Assembly (NCBI RefSeq): GCF_000002995.4
Contig: NW_025062479.1
Coordinates: 6,565,221 to 6,629,220, forward strand
Reading direction: 5' to 3'
DNA from: Brugia malayi
Lineage: Eukaryota > Nematoda > Chromadorea > Rhabditida > Onchocercidae
DNA: 64,000 nt
In this document: one piece after another, positions 50,548-64,000 of the stretch
Position numbering within the stretch: position 1 is the stretch's first letter
Layout of the letters: the number at the start of each line of letters is the position of its first letter
Notes under the pieces: generated by a model
The model's input: only the letters and a program-made list of their open reading frames with translations
What the model was told of the DNA's origin: nothing
Database searches by the model: none
Translations under genes and position numbers: made by a program

Positions 50548-53500
50548 ATTCCACTTACTGTATGACAGCATATGAAGCGTATGCAAGACTCTTTTGCAAG
50601 TATACGTTTGTTTTATGTGCTGTTTTATCAAGTGTTCCATCATCGTGTACAAAATAAGTAAGGAAATGTTTTCGGAAACTGTCATTCCTTTTTTAGTAAC
50701 ATGTTATATGTTATAAGAGTGTTCCACTCGCATACCTTGCTTTTATTTCAAGTGTTCGTTCAAATACTCGTAGGATGAGCATATATAATACAAACCATTT
50801 CGTTTGATGTTGTAGTTAATCGTCTACTGCACTTTGTAGTTGGGGTTTATCTATATTTGAGAGTTTTGTTGGTTGTCTTTCATGTCTGCGTGACATCTTT
50901 TTATTACTGGATATTTGAACTTGAATCCAAACACTTGTACCTCATTTTTGAGCGAGCATACACTGGCAGTGGGTTTTAAAACTGAATTAATGTGTTGTCT
51001 TGGAGGGTTATCATACTGATTGTTTGAATATGAAATTATATATTCAGTTTAGAAAGGGTGTAGATTGGGAAAGAATCAGCAGATGAGTCAAACTCGATAA
51101 TGTTATTCTCTGAAATGATGGTGATCGAGGTTGGTAATGAAGACTGGGAAAAGAAATAAAAGTTCCAGTAATAAGGATCATTTTCAAGAAGAAATTGATT
51201 GAGTCTTGTAGGCTGTATTGGTTTATGTTTCACGGAACTTAAAGGACGGGTAAATTTCGAAAAGTTGAAAGAGTAAGTATAACAGAAGAATAAATTCTTG
51301 TGTGACGGTCATGTTGTGGTCTGCACATGCTGATTTTTTGGACGTCTACGTCTTGTTTTGAGGTTCTACGAATCGAAAATGAAACTGTAGTGTTTTCTTT
51401 TTTCTTTTGTTGGATTTCGTTCACGCATGACTGAAGGAGTGTTCTTTATCACAGTTCTCGGTCACATATACTATAGAAGGATTCATTAAATTGATACATC
51501 CACTGCAGCTATTCGGCAGGTCTGGGTCTTTCAGTTTTGCTCTGTTATATGCACTTCATCACTCCGTCCTGATATATTATTGGTCTCCTGTCTCCCAAAC
51601 GGTTTCTGGTTGCAACATAATGGTTTCAAATAATGTCATATAAATTTCACAAGTTTCTATTAGTTTTATTGTTAAAGTGAATATCTAAGGTTGTTGCGAT
51701 TAAAACATGTCAAAATCTTATATGTGAATATGACCGTTCTTTCGGAATAAGTCTTACTTTTACCAATGGTCATCTGTCGGGAAAGGGGAATTATAATACG
51801 TTGTAACAAATCATTAGACTAAAAGTCATATTTTTTTTTTCTTGGACAAATATCAAATTGTTTCAGTCTTGTGTTTCATGTAAACAACTACTTTCCAACA
51901 CTCGTCTGGGTATAATTGAGTTTACCTGCAGAATGTTGCAGTTTATTAACAAAGAATATGTGCATTGCTTAATGTGTTGGAAATTGCCCAAAGTTTTGCT
52001 GCCAAGATTTTCCAGTCTAGCCAAACATATTTGATTTTTAAGAAGCTGTTAGCTCTTTGTTCAACTAACCTCCTTTGTTTTAAATCAAATCTGTTTGAAT
52101 GTCGAAATGTTGTACAGGTTTTCCAGTTTGATAGTCACTCTTATAAGCAGCTGACAAGAACCAACTCTTACTATATAAAAGATTATGGTTATCAGGCAGT
52201 GATAGTTCTTTACTCAATGTCCGCTGTATAAGGAGTTTAGTATTAGGAAATTTCAGTTCGGCTGTTCTTGCGCACTTATTCATTTCCTTTCATTTAAGTC
52301 TTTGTTTTTCCGATTTGTTCATTTCTTCCGCTTCCCATGCTCTAGATAACACTCGTAAAAAATTTTGAAGATTTAAAAATATTATTTTTTGGAAGATGTT
52401 AATTTCGGGAAGATTCGCTGGATGAGGTGTAGAATAACAGAGGAATATAATAATTCCTTCATTAGCAGAAATAATAATACATTAATTTGACAGAGATGAA
52501 TCGTAGTTGTATCACAAACTTGTCGAGAGGCGAAGAACACTTGATCTATCTTTGTTCTTATATCAAAAACAATGCTCCCCTTTTTGGCGCTTGGTGAAAA
52601 CAATGCCGCCTTATTGGTGATACAAAGTAATCTCCTTATAGCAAGCAATATGAATAAAAAAAATATATGTAGTAAATGAAAAATATTACATGATAGCCCT
52701 GCTAAACAGTAATGGGTTTTAAAATAAAAGGTTCAAGGTATAAACATTACTTGTGAAACTTCATAAAACGTATTTCTTACTTTCATATAGTTTAGTGTTT
52801 CGCGATGTAAAATTCGGACAAACACTTCTATGAAATTATCAGTTTAATGTATCTATCAGTACTTGTGTATCGTAAGAGAATAAAAATCGTTGCAACATAT
52901 TCCATTACACAACACATTCTTCAGTACAAACTCTAAACTACGACCATGAAAACTTCCCTAATAAGTCTTTTCAAGTTCTCTACATTATCTGGATTACTAT
53001 CACTAATTTGGTTTCCCAGTGTGCAATTAACTAATTTTATTCTTTTTTTTTTTCTAACGATTTATTGGATCTCTTGCGATTTATTAACCAGATTTGTAAG
53101 TCTGTAGTTTTTCGTCTACAATTTAATTTGTTAATGGCTGTATATGCAGAACAATAAGTGATTAACTGTAGTATTAATAGTGCCGCTATTGAAGCGCCAG
53201 TGCTATTAACACTGACGAGGCGTGGAAGATGCTGATATATTCTGTACTGTTCTTTTAGAAGTGAATGTTTATTCTAAGAACCAAAAAAGTGTAAACTATT
53301 TTTAGCTAATTTAATGATATATCCACCTGCTGTGTAGAATTTTTAAGACTGTTTAAGAGTATGAAACAGTCATTTTATATTCTTATATTTCGTTAAAGTG
53401 ACTTGGAAGGACTTTGCGCAAAACCTACTTTTTAAAGTGATATTTGTTGTTAAGTAGTGATTGTGCTTATTGACCCTAGTAGGGATTTCAGTCATTATAT

Positions 53501-53832
53501 TCAGTCAGTTGATTTGCAGTTGTAAGTTATAGTATAAGTAAGACTTAAATTTACCAACGTGTCTCTTCGTATTAATATACCCCTCATAATTCACTTCACC
53601 AGGGAATATACCATATTGGGATGATATAGTAGATTAACGCCAATAAAAATTTGAACGATTCATTGATACTACGAGAGCTAATGTGACCATCAATGAACGG
53701 TCATGAAAAATAACTGATGGAAAGGGAATCGTGTAGCACCGTGTTATGTAATATAATTTCATGATTATAGCGGTTGTGGTGGTCTACGTATTTTAGTGGA
53801 ACGTGCGACCAGCCGTTCTGGACCCTTTTTAT

Positions 53833-53891
53833 ACGTGGAGTTTTTTTACACGTGGAGCCTAGCTATTTTTATACGTGGAGCCTAGCTATTT
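53833..53891. repeat. Tandem direct repeat, 19 bases, period 23
   Basis: ACGTGGAGCCTAGCTATTT occurs at 53850-53868 and 53873-53891; its first eight bases occur once more at 53833-53840. This makes a chance open frame look repetitive. Confidence 0.85.
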
Positions 53892-54328
53892 CAGAAATGA
53901 TATGGGAAATGCCCGGGAGTTTACATCACAACCAAGACGTACAGATAGTGAGATTCTAGTCGGCGATAGATGAAACAAAATAATGCGGTAATGAGTACTA
54001 AGTCCCTCAACGAAGTCCTGCACATAGTTGCACTATCAGGACATGTGTTCAGGAGTGCAGAATCGCATGATCCAGTGTCTCTTGTTGGATGATATCAAGT
54101 TCTTTTGAAGGAGTATTTTATTATTGCATGAGGTACCAGATCCCAAGAGCTCATTTCGAAATGATTATTGAGATTCGCAAGAACATTAAAGAACTCTATA
54201 AAAAAGGATGTGGGCACTTCATATTCCAATTGGTCGACCTTTTATTTAATACCCATGAATTTAATTATTTTTGAGATCTTTTTCTGTGATGAGTAAGCTA
54301 AACGATTCTATGACTAGGCATTCGTAAA

Positions 54329-54369
54329 TCTCAAGATATATAAATAGTTCAGTCTCAAGATATATAAAT
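54329..54369. repeat. 17-base direct repeat
   Basis: TCTCAAGATATATAAAT occurs at 54329-54345 and 54353-54369, period 24. Confidence 0.85.
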
Positions 54370-55203
54370 TCAGAAATTCTTACTGATCACTTATGTTCTA
54401 GGTAGCTTGTTGGTGTTCGTTTCTGACAATGACTTGAAAATCCAGTCCATATGCTCAACCAAGATGAGCGAATGGGCACTGACTGCAAGGTTGGACGGAA
54501 AGTGAAGTAAATGAGAATTAATGTGGTAGATGATGTCGATAGTGATTACCGGTCGTTAAGTGCTATTTCGCTTCATTATTGCCTCGTCCAGCCCCGAATT
54601 AATGTACTGGGTAGGGGATGTTGCATGCAACACACCTAGCACGCTCCCATGATGATTGCCTGTTTTATTTCAGATGATGCGGGAGATAGCCTGCTTTGGT
54701 TTTGTTCTTAATTCGGTGGTCTCTTAGGCTTTCTGTTGTGGTTTGTGTTTCTGTAAATATTAAGGATTAAGGATTGAAATGGTACCGTGATTGTTGCATC
54801 TCTTTATAGAGATGCCAAATCCTATTTTATTCATTTACTTGTTATGCTTTCAGGGCTTAGTTTATTTGTTGAAAAATATATTTGCATTTATTTTTATCTT
54901 TTTTTTTTGCATTTACGACTTATTTTTTCCTTATTCTGTTGTATTTTGGCAACAGAGAGAATCCGAGGGACTGCAGGCTCTGTAATTATTCTTTAGGTGA
55001 CGAACTCTGTGATTGCTGATTTATCATGTGTATTTTCCTTCACTTAACTTTATTCTGATTATATTTCTGCCCCGAGCTTCATTCTTCACAATTCTGTACT
55101 TATTCTTGACATAGTTTGCAGTTAGACTGTGTGGAATACAATATATGGAGATATTTGTATGTGTTTCATTTCAGGGCATGAGGTATTCCCATTGATTGGC
55201 CCA

Positions 55204-58200
55204 ATGTTTTACGTTTTCTACGTGAATGAGGGTTCTCTGAAGGCTTTAGAAGTATCTGTTGCACTTGGCTCGGTTCACAAACTACAATGTGTTATCGAAG
55301 AAATAACTCAGGTGCCCGTTGCGGAGCAGGTTTGTTTTTATTAAATCTAGAATTTACGTTTCTTTTACAACTGTGGGAACATAGCTTTGGGAAATTCAAT
55401 ACCAGTAATAAAGAAAATTCGAATAACAGACTGATTCAACCATTACTTTTTTGGGATAGCTATAGTTTTATTCTGAACTGAATGATTGAAAAGGCTCAGT
55501 TTTGCAGGCTTTGCTTGTTTCTGGTGGAGAAGGATTGCAGTCGGAAAAGCAGGTGTCACATTATCAAGGAGCTGGTACGGAGTCAAATCCACTGTTCCTG
55601 TTTCGTAAATTATACAGAGAAGATGGTCAGGGCATAGAGTTGGCAAATAATGATGAGTTGTACACATTATGTTCGGGTACGATATACATACATATATATT
55701 TATTTATTTATATTAGATAAACATAGATGAATGCGGGCAGAACTTCCATTTATGACATAAGGTGCTGACTAATCATTTTGAAATCTCTGTCCCTTTAATC
55801 AGACTGTTTTTTCTGTCTTCGTGAAAATAGATTTCCAAAAATAACACGCCGTAATGTTATTTGATCGTAATAACCTGACATTACTAAGCTAAAAAAGTGA
55901 TATATGCTTCATGGTTTATAGGCTACACTTTTGTAGTACGTAATTTTTTTGAAGCTATTTTTTTTTTTTTTTTTTTTGAAAAAAGCTAATTATTCCATAT
56001 TTATAAAATAATCTACAGGTTTATACGATGAACTTCATGTTCTTGATAGCTCAACAATATCAAGGCCATTGATTACGCGATACTGTGACGCTGGGCGATT
56101 AGGACTAAAAGTTGCTGAGAGGTGTTTGCAGCTTTGTGCTCGTTTAGTTCAAGATCATCAGCTTTTGCATCAAGTAAGTTCACCATTTTCATTATCATCT
56201 GTTACTTCATTTTATCTGCTCATATGAATATTAAATTTCTCATTTTCAGGGGTGGTTAGCACTAATATCTAATCTTTACGATTCACGAACTCAAATTGAG
56301 AAAAAATCGGAGCGTTTTCTATCTCGCTACGAACGTTTGAAAACAATGAAAATTAAAGCAGAAACTCTATTACAAGATTTTGATAATGTTCTTCGTACTT
56401 TGCAACAAGTTAGCACTATTGTTCTCTTATGTCAGTGGTAGTTTAGTTACCTTTCATTGGATTTTATTATTTCAAGGAATTCTTTCAGATCAAAATTCCC
56501 TCAGCTTTATTGTCGAATTCATATAAATTGCAAGGATCATCGAAGATTGCTGAGGAATGCACACTGTACGAGTATATTGCTCGTGCTGATCCACAAAATT
56601 CGTTAGAAGAAATATCGGAGCAAGTTAATATGCTGTTGTCCAAGGTGCTGTGTGCTTCAAGTATCATATTCTTTAGAACTCTTGATCATTATAGTTCAAC
56701 AGAGTTCTCAACGTCTAACTTATATGAAATAGTTTTTTGTTATTTATTTTTTAATGCTTTTGTTTAATGTACGTTCACAAAAGTGAACACTTTGCATCCT
56801 ATCGTCAAAAATATACAAGCTACAGCATTAACGATTACAGAATTAAATATATCATTGAGCTTAGGGATTATTCAACTTTTAAAATTGGCTTTCTGATATT
56901 ATAGAATGGAAAGCTGCACAATAAAATTATTTTCTATAAAATAATTAAACGCACTTTCACTGCAGACGAGCGATACCGAATATAAACAGGTGGTATCCAA
57001 CATGAGATATGTCAGTGAGGAAGTGAGTAATCCTGAAATACGTAATATTCGTGGTATAAATACTCGTCTTACGCAGTTGGATGCAATGTTCCACAGTAAA
57101 GAGCGTTAGTTCCATCGTTTTTTTTTTTTTTTTTTTTTATGTATATTTCATCCTCTAACCTTGGTTCTGACTGTGATCCCTTGTTTTAAAGATGGAGACT
57201 AATACATGTAAAAGATTTTATGAGTTTGGACCAAGATTTCTGAAACAATATAAGAATTATTTATCTTATTAAATAACGTTCCAGAGGAAACAAAAGTGCT
57301 AAAGGATTTATGTTTCGCTGTGTCACAATCAGCTGTTGACTCGCAGTGTACCAAAGTAAAGTTTTAACTTTTATTAATGATTAACTCATCTTTTCAAGAA
57401 ATGTATGTTATAGTGAAAATATCACGATATCCACTGATTACGAAAAGTTTTTATTTTATAGGATATTGTGTTAAATCAGCGGGAAAAAATGTTCAAAGTC
57501 AAGAAGCTAATTGAGCAGATACAGAAGATGGGGAAAGCTTTTCAACAATCCAAAATCGAATTACTAAACAATATTAGAACAAGACTTCGGGGATGGATAT
57601 TGCAGGTTATTTTTGCATTTTTATAGTCGTTGTTGAAAAGGAAGGGTACATATTTCCGTTTGTATACCACTTTTCGAGTTGTTAAAATTTTGAATGCGTT
57701 GGAAATTTTCAGTTCATTAAGTACAGTTATACAGTGCAAAAATGATTTTTCCAGGTGTATGATAGATTGCATGCGACGAACAATCAGATAATTTTATTTG
57801 AAGAAAAATATATTGCTTTGCGGAACCGACTAGATATTATTCGACAAGTAAAAGAGAGTCCAATAATGTTTGCCACGGCGCTCACTGAATGTCTTCGTCG
57901 AAGTGTACTGCAACCAGTTCGTAAAATGAATTTTGAACTTGGTTAGTGCCAGTATCGTAGTTTAGACGTGCCAATTCATTATTTTTTACAGGAATTTGAA
58001 TCGTGGTTTACTTCGTTTATGGAAAAAAGTGTTGCTTTGGTCACGGAAGAAACTTCTGTACGCGAATTATTCAAACAAAAATTAGGACGACATTTTCTGA
58101 AACAGTTATTTCCGGGCATGTTCGATAATTTTCCAAACTTTGCTCCCAGCGGCGTGGCACATTTTGACAAAAACTTGCCTCCTGTAACTCCGGCGGATTT

Positions 58201-61200
58201 GAGAACTTTGAGACAAGTATAATATCTTTTTAAGTTATGGCTCATGGTTTTGTCATTTTTAGTTTCAATTTGAACTGTTATCATTTCAGATAGTATCATA
58301 ATTTGTTATTTAGGCTGTTCCGTGTCTAGCAAATTTGCTAAAAGTGACAGATCCCTTCATTTATCAGCGACTTTCTGTCAGAGATCCACGAATTGCATCA
58401 GGTTCACAAATGACTCCTCCACTTTTAAAAAGAGAAGAATCATTCTACACTACTGATGCTACAATTAATGTTGCAAATTTGAACAAAAATTTCCCATCTA
58501 CACAGTGGTTGAGGTAATTACGTCGTTCATTCAACGATAAAAAATTATTTGTTTTTTTCTTTTTTTTTTTTTTTTTTTTGATTTTACTGCGTTTTATTTT
58601 ATCTAGCCAACATAACTCACTACTAATAGTTTTTCATTCTTTGATGCCAGACAGTGAAAAAAAATCTTAACTAAGCAGACCAGTCTCCTACGTTTTCTAG
58701 TTTTTGCTTACACTAGTTGCTTAAAAACTCTACCATTATTTATCTTCTCCTTTTCTATTAGTTATGTCTACCTACTACTATCTTCAGTGGTGACGAAAAT
58801 TTGGATGCTTTACCTTCAAATGCAACAATGCTAGCTAAATCACCACCCTCACGATTTGGGTCAACGTTAAGTTTGGATATGGTGGATCAATCTCCTGCAA
58901 AGCCACTTAATTCATTTGCATCCCTTTTTGATGCCTCACATCATGAGGTATTGCTTTTAAAATTCATGTGTCAAAAATTCATGAGGAAAATAGTATAGTA
59001 TTGTGCAGCAATAATAGTTATGTTTGCAGCATCTCTCCTTTCATGCTACCTTTAATGATTAGTCTGACTGCTTCTATAGTCTCTTTTTTTTGTTCATTTT
59101 TTTCAGTAAAAATGTTGTATTGGATACATGGAAACAGAAAAACTAAAGCAGAACTTCTGCCTGTGTTCATATTACTCATTAATTTTAATAGAAAGAGAAT
59201 TCTATGCATCGACTAGTGATAGGTCACTGGTTACCACATAATTTTCCACGAATAAAGTAAGGTTGACAGTGGCAACGATAGTAATGTTACTTGTCAAAAC
59301 AGCATGAGATCGTCGTTCTCACCATGCGACATTGTCGCTTCATCTTAACTGCACAATTACTTTTATTTATTTTCTCATGCTTTAGTGAACTCTTTCCTTT
59401 GTTTCTGAAACTGTTGCTGAATTGGCATAAAGCTGCTAAGTAGCGTCTCATTCGGTTCTTACCGTATTTAAGGAAGGGGTGTATACGGATTTTCCATCTC
59501 CAGTGGTAGTTCCTAAGCCTTTACAGCAACTTTAAAGTTTAACTTTACGTTTGATCTTTGCAGTTTCCGAAAACAGAGTTGTCTTGCAGGATTTGATGAC
59601 TTTGATATAGGGCTACTATGTTGGTAGAATTCTTTTATTTATTCCGATTCGCAAGTTTCAGATTGTGGAAACTGAGGTCAAGAATGGAAGTAAAACGTAT
59701 TCGAGCTCAAGTGTTACACAAAGTGAACCGATCGCTATACCTCAGAGTAATGCATCTGTTATTCAGGTTGTTACGCCATTAGTCGAAGAAGAAAATTCAG
59801 TGAAAGTAAATGTTTATCATATGAATAGCTCTTTTTCTGTTGCATTTTCCGTGTAATAGACTGTTATGCAGTGAGGCACTTTATCTTTAATTCACTCCAG
59901 TGTCATTTATAGAAAAATATTTAACTATAGGATTTTTATTACAGCCGAAGTCAGATAAGTCCAGTCAATTTGGCACACCTGAGGATCATACCAGTTACCA
60001 GCAGAGGGTAAACTTATTGTCATATTATGTTATTTTGACTCATATTTCCAAGTATTTCAAATTCCAGTAATTTTATATGTTTCAAAAGCTGCATTCTTTA
60101 ATCATTATTTCTTCGCCAATTTATATAACAATCATGGCGTGAGATATTATATACAAGAAATTTTCACTGCAGATTGCGGAAGTTTTTGAAAGATCTCAAT
60201 GTGGAAGTCTGATTTGTTTACAGAATGGATTGAAAAAGCTTTCGCTGGTTAGCTTCTTACATATTTTTCTGTTTTGGATAAGACTGTATAGCATCGTAAT
60301 AGCTTTCTTATGTTTATTTCATATAATAATTTTAGCAGCTGATGTACTTGAAGCAGGATTTTGTTCTTACTGGAAATCAAACCAAAGAATACTCTGATGA
60401 GGCATTGAAACGAATAAACAACTCTTTAATTACGTTTGTTGGATACAGAAACATAGTTCCTGTCTCTGATCAGGCCAGTAAGCCTGTTTGCAAGGACGTC
60501 GCTACTGAAACTGAGACAGGGCTTAAGCTGGAATTCTCAATGGTATCTTATACTTTAATTTGTGGAATGAGCTAAAACGTAATCTGTTTCGTGAGGTTGT
60601 TTGGTTGTGGACAGTCATTTTTAGTCTTTTTTTTAAAAAAAAAAGTATTCGTAATTAATGGTATTAAACAGTTTATTTTATTTACACTTTATTTTATTTA
60701 GTACAATAACGATCCATCCATTTCTTAGGATGATGCTGACGAATTATCGGGAAAAGATGTCCTTGTTTTTGAACTCCGGCAAGTGATTGAACTTCAGAAG
60801 AAAGAAATTTCACGACTTCGTGAACAGCAATTAAATGCGGAAAATACTGTTGCTAAGTACGCTCTCTATCCCGCATATGTATTATGATTCGTTCTTTATT
60901 GCTATCAGAAAACTTTTTCAGTTTCATTTATTTTGATTTTATCTTTTTCATGGTCTCACACTTATGAAAACCTGCTGAACTTTTTGTTTAATTGCATTTT
61001 CCTAGCGTTTTATGAAATTCTTACTCGACTTTGTAGAATGGAAATCGAAAGAAACCAAATGTATAAAACTTTAATTGCTGACCACGAGTTGGCTCTGGAA
61101 CGTAAATTTTCGTCCCACAGTGAAGAAATAAAGGTTTGTATAATTTGCATTATATTATGGTCAGTGAACCTACTCAAAGTTTGAGATTAATGAGTTTCGA

Positions 61201-64000
61201 AATTCATTGCTGGTTTATTTTACATGGAAATTTTGTTTATGCTTTCGCTGTAGAGAAAGAATGAGGAAATTGATTCACTGAAAGCAACCTTACATAAACT
61301 TCATGAAAGCGTTGTTTACCATGTTGAAAATGCCGCTGGCACAATTGCGAACGATGAAACTGAAGTTAGTTGCAGAAAGGAATGCAAGGTTATGCACTTT
61401 TCTTAAAATTATAAGAATGATCATTTGTTTCCCTTAATTTAAATCACTTAGATTCATTTGGATACGGGTAATGGTTTCTGATTAAATGAAGATTTCGGGA
61501 TGTGAGTATGCAGCTTCTAGTACTTTTCCGCTTTTGTGCAGTTTTTTGCAGGATAAAAAAAAAAAGTATTATTTGAGATAGCTATCGTAAAATCCAGATA
61601 AGGAAAATGTTGGTCTTTCTGTATATGGAAAGACGTGAAGTTGTGATATGTTTTGGACAATTCTATAAATAAAGGATCTGAAATTTTCAGGAAAAATACA
61701 CAACTGCTTACGAAAACTCTTTGCTTGATAGAGTGCCAGTTGAAATGAAAGAGAGTTGTTCGGTTGCGTAAGTTCATTTATACTTTTGTATTTTGTTTGG
61801 AAATTTGGTTATCTTTAAAAGGGAATAAAATTGTTTCATTACAGGTCTAAGTTAATTGATTCGCAAGACGATGGTGCTGTTAGTGTACTTAATGACCTTT
61901 CTTCCAAAGGATATCCATTGAAGTCTTTTACTGTTAGTCGTGGTATGATTTTTCTGAGATCTTTGCACCAATTATGTATTTGAAAATTTGTAAATCAAAA
62001 CTTATGTTGATTATACCAGGTTTGCATGTATATCAGTTCTGTTACAAATGAAATTTGAAATTTATTTTTGTAGTGGACTTTAATATGGGTTCGCGGTTAT
62101 ATTCATAAATTTATTTGGTGATTACGCTTTTAGTCATATAGGAAGGTGGCAGTTAGCCTATTAATTACATAGCTTAGAGCAGTCCCTGAAGATTCCCTGT
62201 TTCCATCGATATTTTTATTTTATTTTTTTCTTTCATTTTATCCGTTATTCATACTGCTTTGTGCTAAAATGTTGTAATTGCATATATAAATAGATATTCC
62301 CACTATTAATTTTAGCAGCTATAAATATGACACAATCCTCAAAAGTGAAGATTGAAGAGAGAGATTCGGAAAGAAATGAAAACACAGATGATGACCTGAG
62401 GGTTCAGGTAAGATACGATAAGCTCTTAATTCCCTTTTGATTCTGTAAATCAGAAGAAGAGAAGTATAATTGAAATACTCCTGTTTGTTTCTTTAAAGGC
62501 ATGTTCTTTATGGGTGTCTTCGATTGGTATTTTTCAGGCAGATTCGGACGAAGATATTGCACCAGTTACGGTGAGACCAGCTACTGCTCAAACAGTTATA
62601 TCACTACGAGAAATGCGAACAATGATTACAGTACAGGACATTCATGAGTACTGTGCTGTTTTGATTGTTTGGAGTGAACCACATAACGCCTATATATTGT
62701 TTAGGCTAGTTTTCTTATATCAATTTTACTAGTTTATTATTATTTTATTAGTTTTCTTATATAATTTTATTGTATGAATTTATACATTTATGTGAAAAGG
62801 GGCGACCCATTATTTAGTATAAAGTAGTTATACATCAGACTTTATGTGTATTGCCTGTCCTCTTAGATGTTCTTAAAAAGCAGAGTTCAGCACAGTGATA
62901 AACACTAATGCTTTTATTGTGATTTGACATCAATAAATTGTGTGAGTAATTGGAATTCTTTATATATTTGGAAAGGATGCATATCTCAGGTTGTAAGACA
63001 GTATATTTTTATTTGCAATTGTAACAGGAGAATTCTTCTAGCTAAATACTGCCGGTCGACCTAATTAATAACCAAAATTTAGATTTTCGGCTTAATGTTC
63101 TTGATATTGTTGAAATCTATTATGTAGTCAAGTCATATAATCTATCGTGGGTTGCTTCCTTTAAATTTCACCTTTTTAAAACCAATAATCTGATAACGTT
63201 TCTTTTTGTGGCGTATTTGGTGTTGGTTTTTATTTCCTTGTCATTTAGTCACACATTTGGCACTCATTTATTTCTCGTCGATATTTGATCTATATTCGGC
63301 TATACTTCCTTTCTCAATTTTATTACTGGTCATATCTTGCTTTCTATATTTCAAATTATAATTTCCCCTTTTTGGTTTCAACTGGATATGACATAAATCA
63401 GATATATCTTATAATGACACCATCCATAAGACGCCCAAACTTTTTTTTTTTTATCAGCCGGACTAAATATCGACATATCGCATCTTCGCAATCTGATTAA
63501 AGTTCTTAGAGTTATGATCGTATTTCATCCTTCTGTTATTACACTACAGTAAGCTGTTTTACACTACAGTAATTCTACAAATGTGAAACTCTATTGATTC
63601 ATTTGATAACTATTTGTATTTGTGTTGACAAAGTGCTTCGTAAAATATGTTCTTAAAATCTTAATTAGATTTGTGTTTGCATGCATGAAAGTTGCTTGCA
63701 GATCAAAACATGTTTCAGTGTTTCACCAATATTTCACTTTGTCAAAGAAAGCAGTTTGAAACGCATGGGGGTAAAATGGGACCGGCAGTCAGTAGCCGCC
63801 GCTACAGTTGGTCAACGTCCTAACTGGCTAATGGCAGTAACTACCCGTCTAGAATTATGCAAAATACGTAAAACAGACAATCGGTAAGTGTATATTATCG
63901 TTTTCGTTGCGTAGTGTTATCATCTTCAAGACTTGCTAAGGGCGATGCATCAGTTAATTTCATTTTTTAGTTACAATTTGAAAGTCGGGACGAAATTTTA
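55204..64000 (+). CDS. epg-7: EPG-7/ATG11/FIP200 autophagy scaffold, cut at the edge
   Basis: About 25 exons, all phase-consistent, begin at 55204 (MFYVFYVNEGSLKALEVSVA) and give about 1,112 residues: 55204-55329, 55508-55676, 56019-56173, 56250-56408, 56489-56644, 56966-57104, 57285-57355, 57462-57605, 57755-57916, 57992-58216, 58314-58513, 58788-58947, 59662-59805, 59945-60007, 60173-60247, 60336-60542, 60729-60856, 61037-61133, 61254-61388, 61691-61767, 61845-61942, 62316-62407, 62538-62698, 63719-63883 and 63971 onward. The start is the ubiquitin-like fold of FIP200/RB1CC1, with NPLFLFRKLY before it ends. A helical scaffold follows (LRRSVLQP|EFESWF, LKQLFPGMFDNFP), then a Q/E/K-rich coiled coil (about 60.73-61.39 kb). 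The end is the Claw domain (EYCAVLIVWSEPHNAYI, SPIFHFVKESSLKRMG, YNLKVGTKF). FIP200 and ATG11 organise the autophagy-initiation complex and bind cargo receptors. Two donors (57916, 62698) were set by family comparison. Confidence 0.9.
63541..63572. repeat. 12-base direct repeat in an EPG-7 intron
   Basis: ACACTACAGTAA at 63541-63552 and 63561-63572, separated by eight bases, in the 1 kb intron that splits the Claw domain. Confidence 0.85.

Larger units (their letters stand above)
50479..55203. other. Intergenic DNA between ILRUN-like and EPG-7 genes
   Basis: 4.7 kb of AT-rich DNA separating two plus-strand genes. Contains the ILRUN-like 3' UTR, two short direct repeats (53833-53891 and 54329-54369) and, at its right end, a TTTCAG acceptor near 55174 that probably opens the last 5' leader exon of EPG-7. 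Frames such as 52382-52648 (-) and 51965-52231 (+) have no recognisable content. Confidence 0.5.

Overview
The window is eukaryotic and reads as a nematode nuclear genome, most likely a filarial or other spirurid worm (inference). It is AT-rich, genes are split into many short exons, nearly all introns fit GT...TTTCAG-type rules, and several proteins match nematode families I recognise. I see no bacterial operon, viral gene, CRISPR array, rRNA or tRNA. The short open frames along the sequence are mostly single exons or chance frames. The gene models were built by joining exons by hand, checking that the splice phase was kept at each junction.

Layout: (1) 1625-2872 (+), a small secreted cysteine-rich protein, unrecognised. 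(2) 4094-5375 (-), an NK-like homeobox gene. (3) 6990-17480 (-), an NHERF/NRFL-1-type PDZ scaffold with very long introns; its 5' end is not found. (4) 20844-24232 (-), a CRELD-family protein disulfide isomerase with two alternative last exons, one membrane-anchored and one soluble with a KDEL-like tail. (5) 24233-32985, a gene-poor 8.75 kb stretch with two perfect hairpins. (6) 32986-36323 (+), an Egalitarian (EGAL-1) dynein/mRNA-transport adaptor. (7) 37458-42183 (-), a 16-exon DEG/ENaC sodium channel. (8) 45166-47493 (-), an aldo-keto reductase. (9) 48651-50478 (+), an ILRUN-like protein with UBA-like and NBR1-like domains. (10) 55204-64000 (+), the EPG-7/ATG11/FIP200 autophagy scaffold, cut by the window edge only a few codons before its expected C-terminus.

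The genes are not one pathway. Several act in secretory folding, membrane scaffolding, dynein transport and autophagy. CRELD proteins are known to assist maturation of cysteine-loop receptors in the ER, NHERF proteins organise membrane proteins, and DEG/ENaC channels sit in nerve and muscle membranes, but nothing here shows that these particular genes work together. The most informative features are the phase-matched alternative CRELD terminal exons, the eroded exonuclease site combined with a kept dynein-light-chain motif in EGAL-1, and the undescribed secreted protein at the left end.
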